A stretch of DNA of 64,000 nucleotides from Burkholderiaceae bacterium (GTDB lineage Bacteria; Pseudomonadota; Gammaproteobacteria; Burkholderiales; Burkholderiaceae_C). The first letter of the stretch is position 1. Every line of letters starts with the position of its first letter. Made by a program: the position numbers and the translations under genes. The notes below the pieces were generated by a model. The model did not search any database. It saw nothing but the letters and a program-made list of their open reading frames with translations, and was not told where the DNA came from. Positions 1-7,963 of this stretch are shown one piece after another. The stretch is taken from positions 620,001 through 684,000 of the forward strand of contig CP126124.1 in the NCBI GenBank assembly GCA_030123545.1, written 5' to 3'.

Positions 1-145
1 GGGCCCCCTCGGGGGGCAGCGAACCCACACGCGAGCGGGGGAGCGTGGGGGCAGACATCGCCACCGCCGGGCCGCCCCAAGGTGCGAGGGCCCCCTCGGG
101 GGGCAGCGAACCCACGCGCGAGCGGGGGAGCGTGGGGGCAAACAT
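1..145. repeat. two direct copies of a 58-bp GC-rich repeat before lptB
   Basis: Bases 1-58 and 88-145 are the same 58-bp sequence with two differences (positions 29/116 and 54/141). The offset is 87 bp, a multiple of three, so an open frame runs through both copies into lptB. Read on the minus strand, each copy has the CCCCCACGCT...GGTTCGCTGCCCC layout that resembles the GC-rich intergenic repeats further along this window. The second copy ends two bases into the lptB start codon. Confidence 0.85.
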
Positions 146-926
146 GAGTGCGGCCGCGGATGCCGCAGGCTCCCCCAGCCGGCTCGAGGCCCTGCATCTG
201 CAGAAGTCGTACGGCGGCCGCATGGTGGTGCGCGATGTGTCGCTCGCGGTGCAGAAGGGCGAGGTCGTCGGCCTGCTCGGACCGAACGGCGCCGGCAAGA
301 CCACCTCGTTCTACATGATCGTCGGCCTGGTGCGCGCCGATGCCGGCGTGATCACGATCGACGGCGGGCCGGTCGAGCACATGCCGATCCACCGCCGCTC
401 GCGCCTGGGCCTGTCGTATCTGCCGCAGGAAGCCTCGATCTTCCGCAAGCTCACGGTACAGGAGAACGTGCGCGCGGTGCTCGAGCTGCAGCGTCACACG
501 GACGGCGCGCAGGCTGGCCGTCCGCTGCCTCCGGGCGAGATCGAGCAGCGGCTGACCGAACTGCTGCAGGAGCTGCGCGTCGAGCATCTGCGCGACTCGC
601 CGGCGCCGGCGCTGTCCGGCGGCGAGCGCCGCCGCGTCGAGATCGCGCGCGCGCTGGCGACGCAGCCGCGCTTCATCCTGCTCGACGAGCCGTTCGCCGG
701 CATCGACCCGATCGCGGTGATCGAGATCCAGCGCATCATCGTGTTCCTCAAGAGCCGCGGCATCGGCGTGCTGATCACCGACCACAACGTGCGCGAGACG
801 CTGGGCATCTGTGACCACGCCTACATCATCAGCGACGGCGGCGTGCTGGCGCAGGGCACGCCGGCGCAGATCATCGACAACGCCGAGGTGCGCCGCGTCT
901 ACCTGGGCGAGCATTTCCGCATGTAG
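144..926 (+). CDS. lptB: LPS export ABC transporter ATP-binding protein LptB
   Basis: This is the cytoplasmic ATPase of the LptBFG complex that extracts lipopolysaccharide from the inner membrane and drives it across the periplasm with LptC, LptA and LptD. The sequence shows a Walker A motif GPNGAGKTT, the ABC signature LSGGERRR, Walker B FILLDEPFAGIDP and a switch histidine in TDHNVRET. With the ATG at 144 the protein has 260 residues, about normal for LptB. An upstream ATG at 45 would add 33 residues, but those are encoded by the duplicated intergenic repeat and are unlikely to be translated. The rpoN gene follows 12 bp downstream, a conserved proteobacterial arrangement. Confidence 0.93.
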   Translation: MSAAADAAGSPSRLEALHLQKSYGGRMVVRDVSLAVQKGEVVGLLGPNGAGKTTSFYMIVGLVRADAGVITIDGGPVEHMPIHRRSRLGLSYLPQEASIFRKLTVQENVRAVLELQRHTDGAQAGRPLPPGEIEQRLTELLQELRVEHLRDSPAPALSGGERRRVEIARALATQPRFILLDEPFAGIDPIAVIEIQRIIVFLKSRGIGVLITDHNVRETLGICDHAYIISDGGVLAQGTPAQIIDNAEVRRVYLGEHFRM

Positions 927-938
927 GGCGGATCGGCC

Positions 939-2528
939 ATGAAGCAGGGGCTGTCGCTTCGCGTCTCGCAGCATCTGGCGCTGACGCCGCAACTGCAGCA
1001 GTCGATCCGGCTGTTGCAGTTGTCCACGCTCGAGCTGAGTCAGGAAGTCGGGCAGATGCTCGACGACAACCCGTTCCTCGAGCTCAGCGATGACGCTGCG
1101 CCGCGCGAGGAATTCGGACTCGGGCAGGCCGATGTGAAGGCAGTGGAAGACGACGAACGCGATACGCCGATCGCTTCCAATAACATAGCAGACTCTCCAA
1201 AAAATACCGAGGCTTCAGCGTTGGATGATGCTGAAACTTCAGCGCAGACCGCGGACCAGGAGCCGAGCTGGGACGGCGACGGCACCAGCGAAGTGCGCCC
1301 CGACGATACCGAGTGGGGTGGCGACGCGCCCGTGCATGGCCGCGACCCGGACGCGGCGGACGCGACCGAGCTCGCCGGCGACGAGGAGTCGCTGCAGTCG
1401 TACCTGCACCGCCAGGCGCTCGGGCTGCGCCTGTCGGAAGAGGACCGCGCCGCGCTGCGCTTTCTGATCGAGTCACTGGACGACGACGGTTATCTGACGG
1501 ACAGCCTGGATCTGCTGGCGCAAGGACTGGCCGGCGGTGATGAAGTCGAAAAGCAGGAACTGGTGCAGCGCTTCACCGTCGCGCTGTCGCTGCTGCAGCA
1601 CCTGGAGCCGGCCGGCGTCGGCGCGCGCAGTCTTGGCGAATGCCTGAGCGTGCAACTGCAGGCGATCGAGTCGGCGGACCCGGGCGATGATGCGGCGCGG
1701 CTCGATGCGATCCTGGTCGCGCAGCGCATCTGCGCGCAACCGATCGAACTGCTGGCGCGGCGCGACCTGCGCCGGCTGAGCCAGCTGTGCCGCGCCGACG
1801 AGGCGCAGATCAAGGCGGCGATCACATTGATCACGCGGCTGGAACCGAAGCCCGGGCGGCGCTTCGTGTCGGTCGAGCGCAACGTGGTGGTGCCCGACGT
1901 GATCGTGACCCGGGTCGGCGGCGACGGCCCGCCGCGCTTTCGCGTGCAACTCAACCCGGATGTGATGCCGCGTCTGAGAGTGCACCACTTCTACGCGAAC
2001 GCGCTGCGCCAGCACAAGTCAGGCGGGGCGGGCGCCGCCGACTGCGCGGCGCTGCAGCAGCGGCTGCAGGAGGCGCGCTGGTTCATCAAGAACATCCAGC
2101 AGCGCTTCGACACCATCCTGCGCGTCGCCACCGCGATCGTCGAACGACAGAAGAGCTTTCTGGTGCACGGGGAACTCGCGATGCGCCCGCTGGTGCTGCG
2201 CGAGATCGCCGACCAGCTCGGCCTGCACGAATCGACCATTTCGCGTGTCACCAGCGCGAAGTACATGGCGACACCGCAGGGCACGTTCGAGCTGAAGTAC
2301 TTCTTCGGCTCGGGCCTGGGCACCGAGAGCGGCGGCAATGCGTCGAGCACCGCGGTGCGCGCGCTGATCCGCCAGTTCGTCGCGGCCGAGGCGCCGGAGC
2401 AGCCGCTCAGCGACGCGCAGCTGGCTGACCTGCTGAAGGAGCAGGGCATCGCCTGCGCGCGCCGCACCGTGGCCAAGTACCGCGACGCGCTGAGGATCGC
2501 CCCGGCCAACCTGAGGCGTGCGCTGTGA
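939..2528 (+). CDS. rpoN: RNA polymerase sigma-54 factor RpoN
   Basis: Sigma-54 directs RNA polymerase to -24/-12 promoters and needs enhancer-binding activators. The N-terminal glutamine-rich activator-interaction region (residues 1-50, LALTPQLQQSIRLLQLS), a variable acidic linker (about 50-160), the core-binding region, the HTH and the C-terminal RpoN box ARRTVAKYRDAL are all visible. At 529 residues it is somewhat long because of the acidic linker. That linker holds an AT-rich patch (1173-1245) unlike the rest of the gene and including one copy of the 17-bp palindrome. The stop codon overlaps the GTG start of the next gene. Confidence 0.95.
   Translation: MKQGLSLRVSQHLALTPQLQQSIRLLQLSTLELSQEVGQMLDDNPFLELSDDAAPREEFGLGQADVKAVEDDERDTPIASNNIADSPKNTEASALDDAETSAQTADQEPSWDGDGTSEVRPDDTEWGGDAPVHGRDPDAADATELAGDEESLQSYLHRQALGLRLSEEDRAALRFLIESLDDDGYLTDSLDLLAQGLAGGDEVEKQELVQRFTVALSLLQHLEPAGVGARSLGECLSVQLQAIESADPGDDAARLDAILVAQRICAQPIELLARRDLRRLSQLCRADEAQIKAAITLITRLEPKPGRRFVSVERNVVVPDVIVTRVGGDGPPRFRVQLNPDVMPRLRVHHFYANALRQHKSGGAGAADCAALQQRLQEARWFIKNIQQRFDTILRVATAIVERQKSFLVHGELAMRPLVLREIADQLGLHESTISRVTSAKYMATPQGTFELKYFFGSGLGTESGGNASSTAVRALIRQFVAAEAPEQPLSDAQLADLLKEQGIACARRTVAKYRDALRIAPANLRRAL
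1173..1189. repeat. AT-rich 17-bp palindromic repeat in the rpoN linker
   Basis: GCTTC-N7-ATAGC layout, lying in an AT-rich stretch that codes for the poorly conserved acidic linker of sigma-54. It keeps the reading frame. It matches the spacing seen in copies at 3263, 11763, 22098, 26332 and 53925. Confidence 0.45.
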
Positions 2529-3799
2529 GCGCGGGGCTGACGCTGTTTCTCCCCTGTGCCGGCGGCGCCGAACCCTGGCTCGGCGCCGAGGTGCAGCGCG
2601 TCACCGGCGTGCCTTCGCCCGGGCTGCGGGTCCTGCGCGGCGGCGTGCAGTTGCAGGCGTCGTGGGACGACGCGCAGCGGCTGAACCTGCACAGCCGGCT
2701 CGCGCAGCGGGTGCTGATCCAGCTATCGCACGGTGGCTACGGCAGCGAGGCCGATCTGTACGATAGGGCGCTCGGCGTGGCCTGGGAGGACTGGTTCACG
2801 CCGCGCCAGCGCTTCAAGGTCGAGACCACCGCGCGCCGCAGCCCGCTCGCCAGCCTGAACTTCGCGACGCTGCGCGTCAAGGACGCGATCGCCGACCGCT
2901 TTCGCGCCAAGTCCGGCGCGCGGCCGGACGTGGACACCCGGCATCCGGACGTGCGCATCCACCTGCACCTGACCGAAGCCGAAGCGACGCTGTACATCGA
3001 CACCTCGGGCGAGCCGCTGTTCAAGCGTGGCTGGCGCGAGGACCGCGGCGACGCGCCGCTGAAGGAAACACTGGCCGCGGCGCTGATCGCGGCCAGCGGC
3101 TGGGATCCGCATGGGAGCGAGCCGCTGCCGCTATACGACCCCTGCTGCGGCAGCGGCACGATCGCGATCGAGGCGGCGCAGATCGCCTGCCGGATCGCGC
3201 CGGGGCTGCTGCGCGGTTTCGCGTTCGAGCGGCTGCTGCCGTTTCGCGACGGCGCGTGGACTGCTATAAAAAAAGAAGCTAAAAACGAAAGAATGGCGCC
3301 GGCTGTGACCATATTCGGCAGTGATGTTGCGCACCGGATGGTCGATTTTGCCGAGCGCAACGCCGAGCGCGCCGGCGTCGGCGCGGCCATCGAATTCCGT
3401 GGCGGCGACGCGCTGCAGCGGCTGCCGCCGGCGCCGCGCGGCGTGATGCTGGTCAATCCGCCGTACGGCGAGCGCATCGAGGTCGGTGGCGTCGCTGGCG
3501 GCGGCGCGCGCTCGCGCGTCGCGATGCAGGGCGGCGGGCGTGAGCGCGCGCAGGTCGACGAAGGCGATTTCTTTACCCGGCTCGCTGCGCACTGGAAGCG
3601 GCACTACGCCGGCTGGACCGCCTGGGTGCTGACGCCCGACCTCGGCCTGCCGGCGCGGATGCGCTTGGCGGCGTCGCGCCGTGTGCCGCTGTGGAACGGG
3701 CCGATCGAATGCCGGCTGCTGCGCTTCGAGCTAGTGCACGGCTCGACACGCCGGCCGCGCGGCACCGCGGCGCCGGCGGCCGACCCGGCGGGACGCTAA
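2525..3799 (+). CDS. rlmL: 23S rRNA (guanine-N2) methyltransferase, RlmL/YcbY N-terminal type
   Basis: Likely methylates a guanine at N2 in 23S rRNA (G2445 in E. coli) using SAM. An N-terminal THUMP-like RNA-binding domain (about 1-165) is followed by a Rossmann methyltransferase domain with a PLYDPCCGSGTIAIEA motif and the catalytic NPPYGERI motif. At 424 residues it is a stand-alone RlmL-type protein without the RlmK half of the E. coli fusion. The start is GTG at 2525, overlapping the rpoN stop, so translation is probably coupled. An AT-rich insert (codons around 3255-3297) lies in the methyltransferase domain. The exact rRNA target is inferred from family. Confidence 0.85.
   Translation: MSAGLTLFLPCAGGAEPWLGAEVQRVTGVPSPGLRVLRGGVQLQASWDDAQRLNLHSRLAQRVLIQLSHGGYGSEADLYDRALGVAWEDWFTPRQRFKVETTARRSPLASLNFATLRVKDAIADRFRAKSGARPDVDTRHPDVRIHLHLTEAEATLYIDTSGEPLFKRGWREDRGDAPLKETLAAALIAASGWDPHGSEPLPLYDPCCGSGTIAIEAAQIACRIAPGLLRGFAFERLLPFRDGAWTAIKKEAKNERMAPAVTIFGSDVAHRMVDFAERNAERAGVGAAIEFRGGDALQRLPPAPRGVMLVNPPYGERIEVGGVAGGGARSRVAMQGGGRERAQVDEGDFFTRLAAHWKRHYAGWTAWVLTPDLGLPARMRLAASRRVPLWNGPIECRLLRFELVHGSTRRPRGTAAPAADPAGR
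3263..3279. repeat. AT-rich 17-bp palindromic repeat inside rlmL
   Basis: GCTAT-A7-GAAGC in an A-rich run of about 40 bp inside a GC-rich coding gene. Together with the eight bases after it, it matches the phaM copy at 26332 in 21 of 25 positions. The frame is maintained; the encoded stretch (AIKKEAKNE) looks like an added surface segment. Confidence 0.6.
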
Positions 3800-3802
3800 G
3801 GC

Positions 3803-4348
3803 ATGTTCTCACCGAGACGAGCGCGAGCTGGCGTGAACAGGGTTTCGTCATCCGTGGCCGGTCACGACCCTGTCGCTGCCGAGGGCGATCGCCGCGGCCG
3901 AACTCTCGCTGCGGCGGTCGATCGCGGCACACCCCGCGCCGTCGTCCTCGACACGAACCTGGCGCTGGACCTGCTGCTGTTCGACGACCCGGCAACGGAG
4001 CACCTCGCGCTGCTGCTTTCGGCGGGGCGGTTGCGCTGGATCGCGACCTGCGCGATGCGCTCGGAGCTCGCCCGCGTGCTCGACTATCCGGCGGTCGCGG
4101 CTCAGCTGGAGCGGCGCGCCGATGCCGCCACGCGCGTGCTGCAGGCGTTCGATGCGCAAGTGCAAAGCGTGGACGATCCGGCGAGCGCCGATCTGCGCTG
4201 CATCGATCCTGACGACCAGATGTTCATCGACCTCGCGGTCGAGCGCGGCGCGCTGCTGCTGAGCCGGGATCGGGCGCTGCTGCAACTGCGCGCGCCGCTC
4301 GCTGCGCTCGGGGTCGAGGTGCGGACAGCCGCGACCCCGGCTGCATGA
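3803..4348 (+). CDS. PIN-domain protein, putative ribonuclease of the COG1569 type
   Basis: A predicted Mg-dependent RNase fold related to toxin components. The first acidic residue sits in VVLDTNLALDLL (about residue 49 onward), further acidic positions in RSELARVLDYP, and the terminal signature in DPDDQMFIDLA followed by GALLLSRD. The first 45 residues are basic and not PIN-like, so a start inside the frame is possible. No antitoxin-like gene is adjacent: the upstream gene is rlmL (3 bp away) and the downstream gene is convergent. It may therefore act alone or in RNA metabolism. The substrate is unknown. Confidence 0.75.
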   Translation: MFSPRRARAGVNRVSSSVAGHDPVAAEGDRRGRTLAAAVDRGTPRAVVLDTNLALDLLLFDDPATEHLALLLSAGRLRWIATCAMRSELARVLDYPAVAAQLERRADAATRVLQAFDAQVQSVDDPASADLRCIDPDDQMFIDLAVERGALLLSRDRALLQLRAPLAALGVEVRTAATPAA

Positions 4349-4358
4349 GCCGTGCGGT

Positions 4359-4799
4359 TCAGGGTTCCTGCAACAGGCGCAGCAATTCGACCACGCGCGC
4401 GCTGCTGCGCTCGAAGTCGGTCCCGAGCAGGTTCACGGCCTTGTCGAGCCGGCCCGATTCGACGAAACTGACCACGTTGGCGGCGTGGTAATGGAAGTTT
4501 CTGTGCTCGTCCACCAGCAGCTTGAACGAAGCGTACTTGCCGAGCCGCTCGCGCCCGGCGCCATGCAGCCACTGCCCCAGGTCGCAGCGGTCGTCGAAGC
4601 AGATCACCTCCGGGCGGAAATCCTCGCTCGACTTGCCGGCCAAGTACGCATCGAGCCGCGTTTTCCAGTTCTCGTGCGCGGCGATTGCCGCGTCGATATC
4701 GAGGCGGCGGATGTCGGCTTCGACCTCGGCGACCGTCGAGGCTCGCATCGTGGTCAGCACCGAATCGGGCGAGCGCCCGAAGCGCAGGAACTTCAGCAT
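4359..4799 (-). CDS. CZB-domain (chemoreceptor zinc-binding) protein
   Basis: A small soluble protein of 146 residues with the CZB pattern: AHENWK histidine, a cysteine in CDLGQWLHG, and DEHRNFHYHA histidines, which together bind zinc. CZB domains occur in chemoreceptors and diguanylate cyclases, where zinc or hypochlorite sensing modulates activity. Here the domain is stand-alone with no transmembrane or signalling domain. The start chosen is the ATG at 4799 (MLKFLRFGR); the frame stays open upstream to 4925 but that part is not protein-like. It is divergent from the phc-like operon, so it could share its control region. Confidence 0.78.
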   Translation of the reverse strand: MLKFLRFGRSPDSVLTTMRASTVAEVEADIRRLDIDAAIAAHENWKTRLDAYLAGKSSEDFRPEVICFDDRCDLGQWLHGAGRERLGKYASFKLLVDEHRNFHYHAANVVSFVESGRLDKAVNLLGTDFERSSARVVELLRLLQEP

Positions 4800-5137
4800 C
4801 TCAAATCCTTGTTCGCAACCGTCCTGGCGTGAACGGATCGTGGTTTGGGAATGATAGCTGGGCACCTGCAGCAGCAACGCCGGCTGGCGCCTAGAAAGCG
4901 AGCCACTCTGCGCATTAGTACGCAACGGTTATCGGCGCGGTATGGGGCGAGCCCGCGCAGACGCCAGCGGCACCCCCAGACTGTCGCGGCGCTGCCACAG
5001 CGCAGGCGCCTTCCGGGCCGGGGTCGTGACTTGGTGCCAGAATCGGAGCCGAGCGCTTGACCCGCCATGCGACAGGGAGGCAAGTCAAAGTCCGATCATC
5101 GTCACGGATGCCTCGGTGCTGCGCTGGAGACAACTCC
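4800..5137. other. 338-bp divergent intergenic region between CZB gene and phcB
   Basis: No protein-like frame is seen here. It must hold the promoters for the CZB gene (leftward) and the phc-like operon (rightward). I could not pick a convincing -35/-10 or -24/-12 pair by eye. A GGAGA ribosome-binding site at 5126-5130 sits 7 bp before the GTG start of phcB at 5138. Confidence 0.5.
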
Positions 5138-6589
5138 GTGAGTTTGCAAGAATCCTCCCTCGTTCGACTGTCAGACGCCGTGCAGACCTTTCGCCAGATC
5201 GATCCCGTCATCACGTTCCGAAACAGCCAAGGCGACTCCGTCCGCGGTACCTTGACCAACCACCAGCGGCATTCGCTGGTGATGGAAATCTACAACCCGT
5301 ACTCGATCGTGCAGACCAGCGAGGTGCTGCGCGAACTGACGGTGCGCGCCGGCGAGCGCACCATCTACAAGGGCAGCGCGGTCGTCGTCAGCATGGTGAA
5401 CACCGGGCTGATGGCGCTGATCTCGGTGACGCTGACCGACAGCTGGTCCGAATTCAATGCGATCCGCGGTGACCTCTCCAGGGTCGAAGCCGAGGCGCGC
5501 AACTTCGTCGAAGAATGGAGCGCGCGCTTTCACATCAACCAGAGCTACCAGGTCTGCGTCAGCGAGATGCGCTGCTTCCTGTCGGAAACCTCGCGCTGGG
5601 CCGACCAGGCCGACATGTCGGACGTGCTGCCGCGCGATGCGCAGGGCCGGATCCGCGAAGACGTGTTCTTCGAGCTGGCGGCGCCGATCATGACCAAGGG
5701 CCGAGAGTACATGATGTGGCTCCAGGATGAAGCCAAGCGGGTTGGCGCCGAGAACAGCGTTTCGCACCGCAACTTCGCGCAGAGTGCGCTGCATCCGCTG
5801 CTGCTGCGCGCGCCGTTCGTGTACCGGACCTTCACCAAGCCGCTGGGCTACGCCGGCGACTACGAGATGGTCAATCAGATCCTGTCCGATCCGCGCCAGG
5901 GCAACAGCACCTATTTCCAGATCATCAACACCATGTTCCTGCGCTGTATGCTCGCGCAGGCACACCGCAACCGGATCGGCATCCTGGTCGACTATCTGAA
6001 CCGCGCGACGGAGCGGGCCGAGCGCGAGCAGCGCGAGGTGACGGTGCTGAACGTCGGCTGTGGGCCGGCGGCCGAGATCCAGCGTTTCATCGCCGAGCAT
6101 CCGCATCCCGATCGCCTGTCGTTCGTGCTGATGGACTTCAACGAAGAGACGCTGGCCTACACCCGTTCCTGCATCGATGAGGCCTGTCGCCAGCACGGCA
6201 AGACGGTGCGCGTCGAGTACGTGCACGAGTCGGTGCACCAATTGCTCAAGCGCGCGTCCAAGCACGAGGATCCGCTGCAGCCGCAGACCCAGTTCGATGT
6301 CGTGTACTGCGCCGGTCTGTTCGACTATCTGTCGGACAAGGTGTGCGCGCGGCTGCTGCAGTACTTCGTTTCGCGCAGCAAGCCCGGCGCCGCGGTGCTG
6401 GTCACCAATGTGCATTCCGACAATCCGGAACGCGACGGGATGGAGCACCTGCTCGAATGGCACCTGATCTACCGCAACGAATCACAACTGGAGAGCGTGC
6501 TGCCGCCGCGGCGGGTCGGCACGCGGCTCTACCGCGACGACACCGGCGTCAACCTGTTCGCGGAGTTTCAGGTTCCCGACGGCACTTGA
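5138..6589 (+). CDS. phcB: PhcB-like SAM-dependent methyltransferase (quorum signal synthase candidate)
   Basis: In Ralstonia, PhcB makes a 3-hydroxy fatty acid methyl ester signal, probably by methylating the carboxyl group with SAM. This protein has an N-terminal beta-rich domain (about 1-120, possibly PilZ-like), a middle helical part, and a class I methyltransferase domain with motif I VLNVGCGPAAEIQRF near residue 303 and VLMDFNEETLAYT. The start is GTG at 5138, chosen for its GGAGA ribosome-binding site; an ATG 81 bp upstream lacks one. It is the first gene of a phcB-phcS-phcR-phcQ order. The function rests on that synteny and on family naming; the chain length of any signal cannot be read from sequence. 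Confidence 0.8.
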   Translation: MSLQESSLVRLSDAVQTFRQIDPVITFRNSQGDSVRGTLTNHQRHSLVMEIYNPYSIVQTSEVLRELTVRAGERTIYKGSAVVVSMVNTGLMALISVTLTDSWSEFNAIRGDLSRVEAEARNFVEEWSARFHINQSYQVCVSEMRCFLSETSRWADQADMSDVLPRDAQGRIREDVFFELAAPIMTKGREYMMWLQDEAKRVGAENSVSHRNFAQSALHPLLLRAPFVYRTFTKPLGYAGDYEMVNQILSDPRQGNSTYFQIINTMFLRCMLAQAHRNRIGILVDYLNRATERAEREQREVTVLNVGCGPAAEIQRFIAEHPHPDRLSFVLMDFNEETLAYTRSCIDEACRQHGKTVRVEYVHESVHQLLKRASKHEDPLQPQTQFDVVYCAGLFDYLSDKVCARLLQYFVSRSKPGAAVLVTNVHSDNPERDGMEHLLEWHLIYRNESQLESVLPPRRVGTRLYRDDTGVNLFAEFQVPDGT

Positions 6590-6609
6590 CGGCCGTGATC
6601 ACGACGACC

Positions 6610-7950
6610 ATGACCCGCAATCCGCCGTCGCCTTACCACCAGGAACTGAGCGACTTTCGACTGAACTACAGCAAGGCCGGCAGCATCACGTCGCTGGCGC
6701 TGGTGCTGCTGGGCGTCGGGCTCGATGTCGCGCTCTATCCGGCCTACATCCGGGAGTTCCTGGCCGTACGCAGCGTCGTCGCGCTGCTGACGCTGGCGAT
6801 CTTCGCGCTGCTGTACACGCCGACCGGACGCGCCAGTGTGCGCTCGCTGACGCTGCTGTGGCTGGCGCTGCCGCAGATCATGATCGCCTGGATGATCGCG
6901 CTGACCGACGGCGCGCAATCGATCTACTTCGTCGGGCTGCATCTGGCGCTGTATGCGGCCGGCATCATTCTGCCAATCTCGTTCGTCGAGGGCATAGGCT
7001 TCGGACTGTTCACCTATGCGGTCTACGTGCTGGCGTGCGTGCTGCACCCGGGCGGCATCGCGGACTGGTCCGGATTCATAGGCCGCTCGCTGTTCATCGT
7101 GTTCTCCGCGGTCGCGAGCGCGGGCTGCACCTATTTCAACGAGCGCGCCCGCATCCGGCTGTTCCGGCTGCAGCGCAAGGTGGCCGAGACCAATGCCACG
7201 CTGGTCAGCACGAACCAGGCGCTGGCGCAGATCAAGGGCCACATGATCCAGCAGGAAAAGATGGCGGCGCTCGGCACGCTGTCGGCCGGGCTGATGCACG
7301 AGGTCAACAACCCGGTCAACTACAGCCTGATGGCATTGAACATGGCGATGCTGGACCCGGCGGTGGCCCAGAGCGCGGACCTGAAGGAAAGCCTCGGCGA
7401 CGCGAAGGAAGGCCTGGAGCGGGTGCAGCACATCGTCTCGGATCTCAAGACCTTCGCTTACCAGAAGCCGGGCGGCGAGGGCGGCGACCGGATCTTTCTG
7501 CTGGAAAAGGCAGTACAGGCGGCGCGACGCCTGGCCGGTCATGAACTCAGCGGGATCGACGTGCAGGTACGCTGGCCGCAGGACACCCATGTGCGCGGCG
7601 ACGAGCCTGCGGTGATCGGCGTGCTGATCAACCTGCTCAGCAACGCGGCGCTGGCGCTGCGCAAGGCCGGACGGTCCGAGCCGCGCATCGAGGTCGTCGG
7701 CCAGCACCAGGATGGGCGACTGCAGGTGTCGGTGCGCGACAACGGCACCGGGATCGATTCCGAGCATCTGAACCGGGTGTTCGAGCCGTTCTTCACGACC
7801 CGCACCGTGGGCCAGGGGCTGGGCCTGGGCCTGAGCGTCAGTTATGCGGTGATCCAGCGCCACGGCGGCACGCTGCGCGTGATCAGTGAACCCGGCGCCT
7901 GGACCGAGTTCAGTTTCGACCTGGGTCTACCCGACCCGGGCGCAGCCTGA
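6610..7950 (+). CDS. phcS: PhcS-like membrane sensor histidine kinase
   Basis: A 446-residue inner-membrane kinase with about six hydrophobic segments in residues 18-170 and no large periplasmic domain, consistent with sensing a hydrophobic signal in the membrane. The HisKA motif LMHEVNNPVNY places the phosphoacceptor at H230. The ATPase domain has N box NLLSNAALALRK, G1 DNGTGID, F box FEPFFTTR and G2 GQGLGLGLSVS. It follows phcB by 20 bp; a GTG at 6595 is an alternative start. In Ralstonia, PhcS phosphorylates PhcR and PhcQ in response to the methyl ester signal. Confidence 0.85.
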   Translation: MTRNPPSPYHQELSDFRLNYSKAGSITSLALVLLGVGLDVALYPAYIREFLAVRSVVALLTLAIFALLYTPTGRASVRSLTLLWLALPQIMIAWMIALTDGAQSIYFVGLHLALYAAGIILPISFVEGIGFGLFTYAVYVLACVLHPGGIADWSGFIGRSLFIVFSAVASAGCTYFNERARIRLFRLQRKVAETNATLVSTNQALAQIKGHMIQQEKMAALGTLSAGLMHEVNNPVNYSLMALNMAMLDPAVAQSADLKESLGDAKEGLERVQHIVSDLKTFAYQKPGGEGGDRIFLLEKAVQAARRLAGHELSGIDVQVRWPQDTHVRGDEPAVIGVLINLLSNAALALRKAGRSEPRIEVVGQHQDGRLQVSVRDNGTGIDSEHLNRVFEPFFTTRTVGQGLGLGLSVSYAVIQRHGGTLRVISEPGAWTEFSFDLGLPDPGAA

Positions 7951-7963
7951 GAGATTGTTCGCG

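Noticed and set aside
3803..4348. PIN protein as a toxin of a toxin-antitoxin pair
   Set aside because: No small antitoxin-like gene lies upstream or downstream; only the nuclease fold is supported.
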